A stretch of DNA of 64,000 nt from Quadrisphaera setariae (lineage in GTDB: Bacteria; Actinomycetota; Actinomycetes; Actinomycetales; Quadrisphaeraceae), in contig NZ_VKAC01000003.1 in assembly GCF_008041935.1 (NCBI RefSeq), positions 62,001-126,000 on the forward strand, read 5' to 3'. Under the pieces are notes generated by a model. The model made no database searches, was not told the DNA's origin, and saw only the letters and a program-made list of their open reading frames with translations. The position numbers and the translations under genes were made by a program. Every line of letters starts with the position of its first letter. Within the stretch, counting starts at the first letter, position 1. This document shows, piece after piece, positions 16,631 to 25,320 of the stretch.

Positions 16631-17611
16631 TCAGGTCTCGCGGACGGCCTCGAGGTCGATGGTGATGCGCAGGGTGGTGCCGAAGATCGCCACTCCCAGG
16701 CCGAAGGCCTCCCTCCACCTCATCGCGAAGTCGTCGCGGCTCAGCTGCGCGGTGGCCTGGAAGGCGACCCGGTGACCACCCCAGGGGTCGGTCCCGGTGC
16801 CGGTGCACCGCAGCCGCAGCGGCACCGGACGGGCGGTCCCGTTGAGCGTCAGGTGACCGTCCAGCTGCCACCCCCCGGCACCGTCGGGCAGCAGACCCCG
16901 CCCCTCGTAGGTGATCCACCGGTGGTTCTCGGCGTCGAGGAAGTCGGCGCTGCGCAGGTGCGCGTCCCGGGCCGCGACGCCGGAGTCGACGCTGGCGGCG
17001 TCGATGCGCACCTCCACCGAGGAGCCGCTGAAGACCTCCGCCACCTCGATGACCCCCTCCACCACGGACAGGCGCCCGCTGACCGCGGACAGGCCCAGGT
17101 GGTGGGCGGTGGCGACCAGCGAGGTGTGGTCGGGGTCGATCTTCCAGCGTCCGGCCTCAGGGAGCTCCTCTGCGCCCACACGGGCCAGGCGCAGCTCTCC
17201 GACGTCCACGACCACGTCCTCGGGCCGGGTGGCGCCGGGGGACTGCACCGCGATGGACAGGGCGTGGGGCTCGTGCCCGGCGCAGGCGACCAGCAGGGTC
17301 GCCGGGCCGGTCTCCACCTGGGTCAGGACGAACCGGCCGTCCGCGCCGCTGGTGGTCCGCGCGCTGCCCGTGCCGTCGGTGGCCAGGAGGGTGACCGAGG
17401 CCGCGGGCAGCGGCCAGCCGTCACGGGTCAGGACCGACCCGTGGACGCGCGCACCTGCGGCTCCGGTCGGCAGGTGCGGTGCGCGGCCCTCGCCGCCGTG
17501 GGCGGCGTGCGGCGGCTGGACGTCCGGGATCGGGGCGTGCACGACCAGCGGTTCAGCGACCGGCTGCGCTGCCGTGGCGCGGCGTCGTCCGGTGGGGCGG
17601 CCGAACCTCAC
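16631..17611 (-). CDS. YceI-family protein with an N-terminal carboxypeptidase-regulatory-like domain
   Basis: 326 residues from GTG 17611, on the stop of a small upstream ORF (GTGA). Residues about 55-135 form a CarboxypepD_reg-like beta sandwich (VHGSVLTRDGWPLPAASVTLL...GADGRFVLTQVETGPATLLVAC). Residues about 150-326 are a YceI lipocalin-like domain (WKIDPDHTSLVATAHHLGL, DFLDAENHRWITYEGRG, LTLNGTARPV, RDDFAMRWREAFGLG). YceI proteins bind polyisoprenoids and are usually exported; no signal peptide is seen here, so a cytoplasmic role is likely. Ends 12 bases from the convergent ABC permease. Confidence 0.85.
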   Translation of the reverse strand: MRFGRPTGRRRATAAQPVAEPLVVHAPIPDVQPPHAAHGGEGRAPHLPTGAAGARVHGSVLTRDGWPLPAASVTLLATDGTGSARTTSGADGRFVLTQVETGPATLLVACAGHEPHALSIAVQSPGATRPEDVVVDVGELRLARVGAEELPEAGRWKIDPDHTSLVATAHHLGLSAVSGRLSVVEGVIEVAEVFSGSSVEVRIDAASVDSGVAARDAHLRSADFLDAENHRWITYEGRGLLPDGAGGWQLDGHLTLNGTARPVPLRLRCTGTGTDPWGGHRVAFQATAQLSRDDFAMRWREAFGLGVAIFGTTLRITIDLEAVRET

Positions 17612-17805
17612 CGCGAGCCGCCCAGCAGCATGTGGACGGACGTCATCTGCTGGTCCTGGACGTCGACCGGGGTCTTGACGGGGGCCTGCCCGGTGTCCAC
17701 CTGCACCACGGTAGCCGCCGACGAAGGGCTCAGCGCGTCTCGGGCCAGCACGACGGGGGTCTGGACGCGGCCGCCAGACCGGGCCCGTGGTCGATCGAGG
17801 CTCAC
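17608..17805 (-). CDS. Possible small ORF coupled to the YceI-like gene
   Basis: 65 codons from GTG 17805 (ending SVHMLLGGSR); its TGA overlaps the next GTG. The composition is not compelling, but the overlap is of the coupled type used throughout this window. Its start lies three bases from the divergent membrane-protein start, which leaves no room for promoters unless they lie inside the genes; so a shorter version, starting after the -10-like TACCGT at about 17710-17715, is possible. Confidence 0.3.
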   Translation of the reverse strand: MSLDRPRARSGGRVQTPVVLARDALSPSSAATVVQVDTGQAPVKTPVDVQDQQMTSVHMLLGGSR

Positions 17806-17807
17806 CG

Positions 17808-18236
17808 GTGTGGAGCTCCGCCTGGTTCAGCGCGGCGGCGCGCCTCCTCGCCGTCGGCGTCGTCACCGGTGCCCTCGCCGCCGTGGTCCTCGTGCTCGGC
17901 GTGACAGCGCTCGAAGGGGGCACGCTCCTCGACGTCGGGGAGTTCCTCTTCTTCGCCGCTGCGGTGGGGGCGGCGTGCGCAGTGCCCACCGCAGCGGCCT
18001 GCGCCGCGACGGGACTGGTCGTCGCTGCTCGGTGGCCTCGGCGGCGAAGGCTCGCCCTGGGCCTCCTCATGACGTGGCCGGTCGTTGCGACAGCACTGGC
18101 CGTGCGGTGGGTCGTCTCCTCCACCGACCAGGCCCCCGCGGCTGCGGCCCTCCTCGGGGGCGCGCTGCTCGGGCTCGTCGCTGCGTGCGTCGCCGTCACG
18201 CGCAGGTGGGTCACGGCTCCGCTCAGCTCTGCGTGA
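17808..18236 (+). CDS. Small membrane protein of unknown function
   Basis: 142 residues from GTG 17808, GAGG eight bases upstream. Four hydrophobic helices (LLAVGVVTGALAAVVLVLGV; FLFFAAAVGAACAVPTAAACA; ALGLLMTWPVVATALAV; AAAALLGGALLGLVAACVAV) with Arg-rich loops between. No recognisable family. Divergent from the YceI-like gene. Confidence 0.6.
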   Translation: MWSSAWFSAAARLLAVGVVTGALAAVVLVLGVTALEGGTLLDVGEFLFFAAAVGAACAVPTAAACAATGLVVAARWPRRRRLALGLLMTWPVVATALAVRWVVSSTDQAPAAAALLGGALLGLVAACVAVTRRWVTAPLSSA

Positions 18237-18374
18237 GCGACGAGCCGCGGTGGTCTTCTGCGGACTGACCGGGCACTGTGGGCGCTGCGCGACGGGGTGC
18301 ACCGTCTCGAGGGGCTGCTCTCGAAGTCCAACGGGCCTGACCGGTGCTCCGGAGACGCACCGCCGGGGGGCGCC

Positions 18375-18782
18375 TCAAGCGCGAGCGGTGGTCTCAGGTC
18401 GCACGACCGCGGACAGGTGCACGGCTGCCGCTGCGACCAGTACGAGCCCGACTGAGACCACGGCCTCCTGCAGCGCGGGAGCCTGCAGGACCAGTCCCGC
18501 GCAGGTGCCAGCGCTGGTCCCACCGGCCAGCGCCTGCGCCCAGCGCTGCGCTCGCGCCGAGGCGCTCCCTCGAGCCGTCAGGGCCCTCACGACTCCCGCG
18601 ACCAGTCCCGCGACGACACCGCACGCACCACCGACGAGAGCGCTCAGCACCCCCAGCCACGCCGAGTACGCGGTCTCGCCGGCCGCCACAGCGATCGTCA
18701 CGCTCACCGCCGTGCACAGCCCCGAAGTGAGCAGGGCGGTCTTGACGATGTGCGAGCCGTGCAGCAGCAGGTGCCTAGGCAC
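18375..18782 (-). CDS. Small membrane protein of unknown function
   Basis: 135 residues from GTG 18782 with GGGGGAG five bases upstream. About four helices (IVKTALLTSGLCTAVSVTIAV; AWLGVLSALVGGACGVVAGLVAGVV; ALQEAVVSVGLVLVAAAAVHL). A 10-bp palindrome TGCCTAGGCA (18772-18781) overlaps the start codon. The helix pattern is similar to the previous membrane gene but the sequences are not clearly related. Confidence 0.55.
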   Translation of the reverse strand: MPRHLLLHGSHIVKTALLTSGLCTAVSVTIAVAAGETAYSAWLGVLSALVGGACGVVAGLVAGVVRALTARGSASARAQRWAQALAGGTSAGTCAGLVLQAPALQEAVVSVGLVLVAAAAVHLSAVVRPETTARA

Positions 18783-18940
18783 AGCAGCTCCCCCCCTCAG
18801 AGCACGGACCAGTCGGGGAGATCTTCGTCGGCTGAGCAGCGTTCCGTCATCCGACTCGGGAAGGAGCCGGCTGCAGGCGAGTGCGCCCGGACCAGTACCA
18901 GCAGGGGGCGATCTCCGGAGGAGGGCGCGACCATGGCCCT

Positions 18941-19300
18941 GTGGCCGATCGCTCCGCACCGCACCTGCACCCGGTGCGGTTCCACGAGCTGGCCGAGTGG
19001 GAGCAGGCTCGAGCGCCTCGGCACGTCTTCGTCTGGGTCGCGTTCGACCACCGGCTCGTCGCCACTGGTGAGCACGAGGGGCCTGACAACCACGCCGGCG
19101 TGTGGTCCGCCGGTGGGTTCCTGACCACCTGGCCGCAGCGACTGGTCGGCACCCCCGGCGCGTGGCTGCTCGGCCACGTCCAGCGGATGGCGCACGGGGA
19201 GGACGTGCGCGACGCCGTCCTGGCGGACTTCGCCGCGCGCCACGGCGGCGCGTCCCCCTCCACGACCGTGTGGCCGTTGGCGCTCGAGCCGCCCCGGTGA
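18941..19300 (+). CDS. Hypothetical protein, start uncertain
   Basis: About 119 residues from GTG 18941 (VRFHELAEWEQARAPRHVFVWVAFDHRLVATG...). GC3-rich codon use and aromatic residues in sensible places favour this frame. However, the good ribosome binding site GGAGGAGG (18917-18924) is correctly spaced for ATG 18933, which is in another frame and yields only a 64-residue Ser/Thr/Arg-rich peptide. Either the real start is upstream (GTG 18881) or a frameshift separates start and body. No family recognised. Confidence 0.5.
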   Translation: MADRSAPHLHPVRFHELAEWEQARAPRHVFVWVAFDHRLVATGEHEGPDNHAGVWSAGGFLTTWPQRLVGTPGAWLLGHVQRMAHGEDVRDAVLADFAARHGGASPSTTVWPLALEPPR

Positions 19301-19381
19301 TCGACCGGTGACCGGGTGCCCCAGCGCCTCCCGGTGGCTGGCCGGCAGGGGGGAGTGGGCTGCTGCGGACACCTCTCGTGG

Positions 19382-20104
19382 TCAGCCGCAGACCATCTCC
19401 AGGACGTCCGCCGTGGTGCGGACGTCGCCGAACGTGCGGTAGACGGTCGTGAGCGTGGCGTTCTGGGCGGTGTCGTCGACGGCAGCGTTGGCGTCGGCGA
19501 CGAAGACGACCCGGTAGCCGAGTGTTGCGGCGTCGCGAGCGGACGACTCGCAGCAGACGTTGGTGACCATCCCCGTGATGACCACCGTGTCGATGTCGCG
19601 GTCCTCCAGCAGCTGGGGCAGGTCGCAGCGGTCGGGGAAGAAGGCGCTGGCTGCGGTCTTCTCCACGACCAGGTCCTCGGGGTGGACGTCGAATCCGGGC
19701 CACAGCCGCTCTCGTGGGCTCCCGCCGCCACCGGAGGCGGCGTACAGGTCCGCCACCCGCTGGCCGAAGAACTCCACGGCCGCGGGCGTGGGCGGCGTCC
19801 CCGTGCCCGGGGAGACCACCCAGGCGGTGGTGCCGCCGGCGGCGCGCAGCGCCTCGGCCAGAGCGACGATCTGAGGCAGGACCCCGCGGCAGTGGGGCAG
19901 GTCCGGCTCGTCGACGAAGAAGGGCATCACATCGATGACCACGAGCGCTGTGCGAGCCGGGTCGAGGTGCGTGTAGGCGTGCCGGCGGCCGCGGCGGGCC
20001 TCCATCCGCTCGTACTCGCGCTGGGCGATCGACCAGTCGTGGACCCTTGCGTCCAGCCCGCCGGAGTCGGTCGCGGTGACGGCGTGGTCAGGTCGGACCG
20101 GCAT
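19382..20104 (-). CDS. Isochorismatase-family cysteine hydrolase
   Basis: 240 residues. Catalytic triad of the family is visible: Asp in LVVIDVMPFF, Lys in LVVEKTAASAFF, Cys in VTNVCCESSARDAATLGY with the usual cis-peptide region before it. Such enzymes hydrolyse amides or vinyl ethers (nicotinamide, N-carbamoyl compounds, isochorismate). An N-terminal extension of about 55 residues (DWSIAQREYERMEARRGRRHAYTHLD) is typical of the cysteine hydrolase subgroup rather than PncA. ATG 20104 is chosen because TAGCGT (20112-20117, minus) lies seven bases upstream, the leaderless pattern. Confidence 0.88.
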   Translation of the reverse strand: MPVRPDHAVTATDSGGLDARVHDWSIAQREYERMEARRGRRHAYTHLDPARTALVVIDVMPFFVDEPDLPHCRGVLPQIVALAEALRAAGGTTAWVVSPGTGTPPTPAAVEFFGQRVADLYAASGGGGSPRERLWPGFDVHPEDLVVEKTAASAFFPDRCDLPQLLEDRDIDTVVITGMVTNVCCESSARDAATLGYRVVFVADANAAVDDTAQNATLTTVYRTFGDVRTTADVLEMVCG

Positions 20105-20305
20105 GGGCGCGACGCTAGCCACCGCCTGCGACAGCCGACGGCGTCGCGGCTCCGACGATGGCCGCTCCCGCCCCCCACCGGCTGCGCTGGACGTGGTGCG
20201 GGGGCGGCCGGAGCGACTGCACGTGGTGGCGGTCGCCCTGCTGCTGCTGGTGGTGCTGGGCGTGGCGCCGAGGGTGTCGACGCAGACGGTCCTGGGCGGA
20301 GGTGG
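20105..20305. other. Intergenic stretch without a supported gene
   Basis: About 200 bases. A plus-strand frame here contains a hydrophobic run (HVVAVALLLLVVLGVAP) but has no ribosome binding site and runs antisense into the flanking genes. It holds the leaderless -10 box of the isochorismatase-family gene. Confidence 0.4.
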
Positions 20306-20938
20306 TCAGCGGGGCGACGCCGACCGTTCGGCACGCCACTGCTCGAAGCCGTCGACGTCGCGCACGCCGTCGTCGAGGACCGCCCGGTAGATGTCGGCGC
20401 TGGAGACCACCGTGCCGTACTCCGACCTGCCTGCCCACCTCTCCTTGATGAGCAGGACGGCGTCGCGAGCCCCTCCGTCGAGGAGCGGGGGCAGGGTCTG
20501 CACGTGACGCAGGTCGGGCTGGCGCTCGGGCTGGTCGACGAACCAGATGTCCAGCTTCCACTCCTCGCGGTCCTCCTGGGCGGCCCTGACCTGCAGGTAG
20601 ATGCCGTCGGGGTAAGTCTCCGGGTCGGTGTTGAGGCGACCGACCTCGGAGCGCACCGCGACTTCGCGCACGTCGCCGCGGGCGACCAGGTCTCCGGCGA
20701 GGAGACCCACAGCGCGGATGTCGAGGTGGTCGCAGACCACGGTGATGTCGATGTCGCGCCACACCACCAGCCCGAGGCGGGAGCTGCCCACGCGGTGCGG
20801 CCGCCCGACCCTGCGCAGCAGAGCGTCGAGGGCGAGGTCGTCGACGACCTGGTCGGCCTCGTGCTGGAGCGCGTCCTGGCGCTGGCGGCGGTGCAGGCGC
20901 TCGACGGCGTCGGACGGGGTGGGAGTGCTGGCAGCCAT
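20306..20938 (-). CDS. Nucleotidyltransferase-fold hypothetical protein
   Basis: 210 residues from ATG 20938 with GGAGG five bases upstream. RVGSSRLGLVVWRDIDITVVCD (about 48-69) matches the nucleotidyltransferase pattern G-S...W-x-D-x-D, with the two Asp as likely metal ligands; a further acidic residue in EEWKLDIWFVDQ (about 123) could complete the triad. The rest is alpha-helical. Function unknown: it could be a tRNA/antibiotic nucleotidyltransferase-like or toxin-like protein. No partner gene adjoins. Confidence 0.6.
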   Translation of the reverse strand: MAASTPTPSDAVERLHRRQRQDALQHEADQVVDDLALDALLRRVGRPHRVGSSRLGLVVWRDIDITVVCDHLDIRAVGLLAGDLVARGDVREVAVRSEVGRLNTDPETYPDGIYLQVRAAQEDREEWKLDIWFVDQPERQPDLRHVQTLPPLLDGGARDAVLLIKERWAGRSEYGTVVSSADIYRAVLDDGVRDVDGFEQWRAERSASPR

Positions 20939-21010
20939 GGAGTCCTCCGGAGGTGGGCAGCCGCGCAACGCACCGCGACCGGCAGCGCTGGCGTGCTCGA
21001 CCCCGGGCGG

Positions 21011-22417
21011 TCAGGCGAGAGCGTCGACCTGCTCGGCCACCAGGCGCACCAGCTCGTCGTCGTCGGTGAGACCGGTCCGCAGCAGCTCCAGCACCGCGGC
21101 GACGCTCCCGTCGCCGGAGCGCGCCGCAGCCTGCGCGGCCTCCGCGCCCGGGTCCTCGACCGGCGTCCCTCGGCCGCGCAGGTGCCAGACCCACGCCGCC
21201 ACGGCGCGGGCAGCGCCGACAGGTGAGCGCCCGGCCGCACGCTCCGCCAGGAGCGTCGGCACGATCCGCACCGGCAGCTTCAGCGACCCGCCGGAGGCGA
21301 TCTGGGCCAGAAGGTGCCGCACCCGCGGGTTCGAGTAGCGATCCAGCAGTGCTGACCGGTAGGTCGTCAGCTCCTCGGCCGGCATCGGCAGGTGCCGGCA
21401 CGCCTCGTCCCAGTACTCCTCCACCCAGCCGCGGCAGACCGGGTCGGCGATGGCCTCGGCCACGGTGGTGCGCCCCCGCAGGGACGCGCCGTAGGCGAGC
21501 AGCGAGTGCGAGCCGTTGAGCAGCCACAGCTTGCGCTGCTCGTAGGGCCTGGCGTCGTCGACGACGAGCGCACCCGCGCTCTCCCACGCCGGGCGCCCGG
21601 CGGGGAACGCGCCGGCCAGCACCCACTCGGTGAACGGCTCGGTGGGCACGGGCGCGGCGTCAGCCAGGCCGGTGGCTTCGGCGGCGGCGCGCACGTCGTC
21701 GTCGGTGGTGGCGGGAGTGATCCGGTCGACCATGCTCGAGGCGAAGTCGACGTGCTCGTGCACCCACGCGGCCAGCCCTGCACCAGCGCTGGAGTCGACC
21801 AGGGCCGCGAGCTCCAGCACGCCCGTGCGCGCCACCGTCCCGTTGTGCGGGAGGTTGTCGCACGGGAGCACCGTGACCGGACCGGCCCCCGCAGCGCGGC
21901 GCGCCGCCAGGCCGGCGAGCAATCGGGCGGGCAGCGTCGACACCGGCGCGGTGAGGTCGGCGCGCAGCGCCGCGAGGTCGGCCGCGAGCGCGTCGTCGTC
22001 GACGGCGAGGTGCCCGTCCGCGCGCACGAGGTACGCGGACTCCGTCAGCGTGGTGGTGACGACGGCGACCTCCGGCCGGCGCAGCAGCTCCAGGTAGGTC
22101 GCGTGCTCGCTGGCGGCGTGCACCTGAGCCACCGAGCCGACGACCTCCGCGGCGTCGCCGTCGGGGTGGCGCACGAGCAGCGTGTACAACCCGTCCTGCG
22201 GAGCCAGCACGTCAGCGGCGTCGGGGCGGCGACCGGTGAACGCGGCGTAGCCCCAGTCCGGGGCGTCGGAGGCGTGCGCGGTGTACCAGGCCTGGTGGGC
22301 GCGGAAGAAGTTGCCGAGCCCGAGGTGCACCAGCCGCACCGGAGGGGCGGGCGGCGCGTCGGGCAGGGAGCGAGCCAGGCGCGTGCGCGCGGTCGTCTCC
22401 GCGGTGGTCGTGGTCAC
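21011..22417 (-). CDS. uxuB: Mannitol-dehydrogenase-family protein, probable D-fructuronate reductase
   Basis: 468 residues, GTG 22417 overlapping the uxaC stop as GTGA. VHLGLGNFFRAHQAWYT is the family NAD-binding start; the C-terminal half carries the conserved Lys-x5-N-x2-H segment (RKLWLLNGSHSLLAY) that contains the catalytic Lys, Asn and His. Members act on mannitol, fructuronate or tagaturonate. Coupling to a glucuronate isomerase argues for D-fructuronate to D-mannonate (UxuB); a tagaturonate reductase is the alternative. Confidence 0.85.
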   Translation of the reverse strand: MTTTTAETTARTRLARSLPDAPPAPPVRLVHLGLGNFFRAHQAWYTAHASDAPDWGYAAFTGRRPDAADVLAPQDGLYTLLVRHPDGDAAEVVGSVAQVHAASEHATYLELLRRPEVAVVTTTLTESAYLVRADGHLAVDDDALAADLAALRADLTAPVSTLPARLLAGLAARRAAGAGPVTVLPCDNLPHNGTVARTGVLELAALVDSSAGAGLAAWVHEHVDFASSMVDRITPATTDDDVRAAAEATGLADAAPVPTEPFTEWVLAGAFPAGRPAWESAGALVVDDARPYEQRKLWLLNGSHSLLAYGASLRGRTTVAEAIADPVCRGWVEEYWDEACRHLPMPAEELTTYRSALLDRYSNPRVRHLLAQIASGGSLKLPVRIVPTLLAERAAGRSPVGAARAVAAWVWHLRGRGTPVEDPGAEAAQAAARSGDGSVAAVLELLRTGLTDDDELVRLVAEQVDALA

Positions 22418-23844
22418 AGGCGGAAGGCCTTCCGGGGGGTGGTGGTCGTCAGGTCGACGATGGTCTCGGCCGCCTCGTCCTCCTCGAGGCGGTGCTCCAC
22501 CACCAGCTGCGCGAGGTGCCCGGCGTCGAGGCGGCGGGCCATGTCGTGGCGGGCGGGGATGGAGCAGAACGCCCGGGTGTCGTCGATGAAGCCCGACGTC
22601 TTGGAGAAGCCGGCCGTCTCGGTGACGGCGGCGCGGTAGCGGCGGATGGCGTCGGGGGCGTCGAGGAACCACCACGGCGCGCCGGCGTACACCGACGGGT
22701 AGAAGCCGGCCAGCGGCGCGACCTCGCGGGAGAACGTCGTCTCGTCGAGGGTGAACAGCACCAGCTGGAAGACGGGGTGGGTGCCGAAGTCGTCCAGCAC
22801 CGGCTTCAGCGCGGCCGGGAACTCCACGGTCCGCGGGATGTCGCAGCCCACGTCGTGGCCGAACCGCGCTGCCGTGGGGGTGTGGTGGTCTCGGTGCACG
22901 CCCGGGTGCAGCGTCATGACCAGGCCGTCCTCGGCGGACATGCGCGCCATCTCCCACACGAGGTGGCGGCGCAGCGCCGTGGCCCCCGCCGGTGTGAGCT
23001 CGCCCCTGCGGGCCAGGTCGAACAGGTCGCTCGCCTCGGGCTGGGTGAGCTTGTCGGCGCGGGCGTCGGCGTGGCTGTGGTCGGCCGAGACCGCGCCGTG
23101 CGCGCGGAAGTGGTCGCGCCGGTCCTGCAGGGCGGCGAGGAACCCCGCCCAGGTGCCGGTCCCCACTCGGGAGACCTCGCCCAGCCGGTCGGCCAGGGCG
23201 TTCCACCCCGGTGCGCCCACCTCGAGGTACCTGTCGGGGCGGAACGTCGGCACCACGCGGCCGTGCCAGGTGGGGTCTTCCGTGAGGGCGTGGTGAGCGG
23301 CGAGGTCGTCGCAGGGGTCGTCGGTGGTGGCGAGCACCTCGATGCCAAACCTGTCGTACAGCGCCCGCGGGCGGAACGCCTCGTCAGCCAGGGCGGCTGC
23401 CACCTCGTCGTAGATCTCGTCGGCGGTGTCTGCGGAGGGGCGCACCCGCACCCCGAAGAGCTCGGCGAGCTGGACCTCCAGCCAGTACCGCACGGGCGTG
23501 CCGCGGTAGACCGACCAGTGCGAGCACAGCAGGCGGAACGCCCGGCGGGAGGCGGCCTCGTCCAGCGGACCATCAGCCTCGGAGCGGCCGACCCCGAGGT
23601 CGGCGAGGTCCACGCCGTGCGCGTGCAGGAGGCGGGTGACGTAGTGGTCGGGCGTGATGAGCAGCGACGTCGGGTCGCGGAAAGGGGCGTCTTCGGCCAG
23701 CCAGGACGCCGGTACGTGGCCGTGCGGCGAGACGACCGGCAGGTCACGCACCTGCAGGTGGAGCCGACGGGCGACGTCGCGGACCACCGGGTCGCAGGGC
23801 AGGAGGCGGTCCGCGTGCAGCTGCAGCGGCGCGGCGGTGGCCAT
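22414..23844 (-). CDS. uxaC: Glucuronate/uronate isomerase
   Basis: 476 residues, the normal UxaC length. ATG 23844 is chosen; AGGA lies seven bases upstream. Amidohydrolase-like barrel with SPHGHVPASWLAEDAPF, the conserved DDPCDDLAAHH, VPTFRPDRY, and GLVMTLHPGVHRDHH with metal/substrate His residues. Isomerises D-glucuronate to D-fructuronate (or galacturonate to tagaturonate). Forms a coupled pair with uxuB. A tandem GTTGCC site lies 41 bases upstream. No mannonate dehydratase (uxuA) or KDG kinase is in the window. Confidence 0.93.
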   Translation of the reverse strand: MATAAPLQLHADRLLPCDPVVRDVARRLHLQVRDLPVVSPHGHVPASWLAEDAPFRDPTSLLITPDHYVTRLLHAHGVDLADLGVGRSEADGPLDEAASRRAFRLLCSHWSVYRGTPVRYWLEVQLAELFGVRVRPSADTADEIYDEVAAALADEAFRPRALYDRFGIEVLATTDDPCDDLAAHHALTEDPTWHGRVVPTFRPDRYLEVGAPGWNALADRLGEVSRVGTGTWAGFLAALQDRRDHFRAHGAVSADHSHADARADKLTQPEASDLFDLARRGELTPAGATALRRHLVWEMARMSAEDGLVMTLHPGVHRDHHTPTAARFGHDVGCDIPRTVEFPAALKPVLDDFGTHPVFQLVLFTLDETTFSREVAPLAGFYPSVYAGAPWWFLDAPDAIRRYRAAVTETAGFSKTSGFIDDTRAFCSIPARHDMARRLDAGHLAQLVVEHRLEEDEAAETIVDLTTTTPRKAFRL

Positions 23845-23884
23845 GGCCTCATCCTGCGGCGGAGCCCGGTGGTCGCCGCCAGCA

Positions 23885-23900
23885 GTTGCCGACAGTTGCC
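23885..23900. promoter_or_regulatory. Operator candidate GTTGCC-N4-GTTGCC upstream of uxaC
   Basis: Two GTTGCC half-sites (23885-23890 and 23895-23900) spaced exactly one helix turn apart, 41 bases before the uxaC ATG. The same arrangement occurs twice in the divergent region at 25.3-25.4 kb. The regulator is unknown. Confidence 0.6.
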
Positions 23901-24042
23901 GGTGCGTGAGCAGGACGACGAGCCGCCGCACGGCGGGACCGCGCTGAGCACCGCTTCGCTGCGTGCCAGCCCGCAGGTGTGGCGCTCAGGTGCTCGATCG
24001 TGGCGGGGAGGGGGGCGGAGACGGGGCGAGAGCAGGTGGGTG

Positions 24043-25254
24043 TCAGGGAGCGAGGCGGGCGCGGCGCTCGGGGAAGGTCCCCTCGGCGCGGATGCGGGCG
24101 TTGAGCTCGCGCAGGTACACGTCCTCGTCGAAGTCGAGCGGCACCTCCCGGCCGAGCCAGCTCGACAGGTGGATCGCGTTGGCCAGGCGGACACCCCTGA
24201 TGCCTTCGCTGCCGGGCGCGATGAGCGGCGTGCCGTGGAGGACGTTGGCGGCGAAGTTCTCCATGACGCCGGCGTGCTGGGCCCAGAACTCCACGGGGAA
24301 CTCCAGCACCTCCTGGGTGTACAGGGTGCTCGGGTCGAAACCGCCGCGGAACAGGTCGCGGACCTGCTCGGCGCTCATGCCGTCGGAGATGGCGCGCTCG
24401 TCGTCGACGAGGCGCGTCACCGTGGCGCTCTTCGACCCCTCCACCACGACCTTGCCGCGGTCACCGAGGATCTCGAACCTGTCGGTGCCGACGAGGTCGT
24501 GCACGGCGGTGGTGAACGTGCCGGTGACGCCGTCGCCGTGGTCGACCACGGCGACCACCTCGTCCTCCACGGCGATGTCGCGCCGGAACCCGTAGGCCAC
24601 CTTCGCGAAGACCGACTGCGGCACGCCGCAGATCCACTGCCACAGGTCGAGCTGGTGGGGTGCCTGGTTGACCAGCACGCCGCCGCCCTCACCGCCCCAC
24701 GTGGCGCGCCACGCCGACTGCTCGTAGTACCCCTGGGGGCGCCACCACGTGGTGATGGTCCAGCTGGAGCGGCGGACGGCGCCGATCTCGCCGGTCTCGA
24801 CGATCTCCTTGACGCGCCGGAACAGCGGGTTGCTGCGCTGGTTGAACATCATCGCGAACGTCAGCTCGGGGTGCGCCGCGGCGACCTCGTTGAGCTCGGC
24901 CACCTGCGAGGTGTGCACGCCGGCCGGCTTCTCCACGAGCACGTGCACGCCGGCGCGCAGCGCGGCGATGGCGATCTCCGGGTGCAGGTAGTGGGGGACG
25001 CAGACGACGACGGCGTCCGCGTCTCCGCTGGCCAGCAGTGCGTCGGAGCTCTCGTGCACCGGGACGCCCCACGCGGCGGCGGCCGCGCGACGCTCGGGGC
25101 TGAGGTCGGCGACGGCGCCGAGCCTCGCGCCCGGCACGCGCCCGTCGAGCAGCAGCTGCGCGTACGCGCTGCCCTCAGCGCCGGTGCCGATGATGCCGAG
25201 GCGGACGCTGCGCTCGCCGCCGTCGCCGGTGGGTCGAGTGGTCGGGTCGGGCAC
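24043..25254 (-). CDS. Gfo/Idh/MocA-family oxidoreductase
   Basis: 403 residues from GTG 25254 with GAGGAG six bases upstream. Rossmann motif RLGIIGTGAEGSAYAQLL, the family signature VLVEKPAGVHTSQVAEL (the EKP Lys), and a C-terminal domain with GGGVLVNQAPHQLDLWQWICG, whose Asp/His pair is catalytic. NAD(P)-dependent dehydrogenase of a sugar or inositol. Divergent from two TIM-barrel isomerases, which together resemble inositol/sugar-acid pathways (IolG plus IolE/IolH types). Two identical operator-like sites lie in the shared promoter region. Confidence 0.9.
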   Translation of the reverse strand: MPDPTTRPTGDGGERSVRLGIIGTGAEGSAYAQLLLDGRVPGARLGAVADLSPERRAAAAAWGVPVHESSDALLASGDADAVVVCVPHYLHPEIAIAALRAGVHVLVEKPAGVHTSQVAELNEVAAAHPELTFAMMFNQRSNPLFRRVKEIVETGEIGAVRRSSWTITTWWRPQGYYEQSAWRATWGGEGGGVLVNQAPHQLDLWQWICGVPQSVFAKVAYGFRRDIAVEDEVVAVVDHGDGVTGTFTTAVHDLVGTDRFEILGDRGKVVVEGSKSATVTRLVDDERAISDGMSAEQVRDLFRGGFDPSTLYTQEVLEFPVEFWAQHAGVMENFAANVLHGTPLIAPGSEGIRGVRLANAIHLSSWLGREVPLDFDEDVYLRELNARIRAEGTFPERRARLAP

Positions 25255-25320
25255 GGGTGCTCCTCGTCTGGACGGCGGACTGCGACCAGCCTCGTCTCGC
25301 CCGGCTGCGCCCGCCGAGCG

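Noticed and set aside
18933-19124. The ATG 18933 frame with a good ribosome binding site
   Set aside because: Its product is Ser/Thr/Arg-rich without structure; the overlapping frame has better coding character. Kept as a finding, not a gene.
20158-20448. A plus-strand frame with a hydrophobic Trp/Cys-rich segment
   Set aside because: No ribosome binding site, very high Cys/Trp content and overlap with the nucleotidyltransferase-fold gene.
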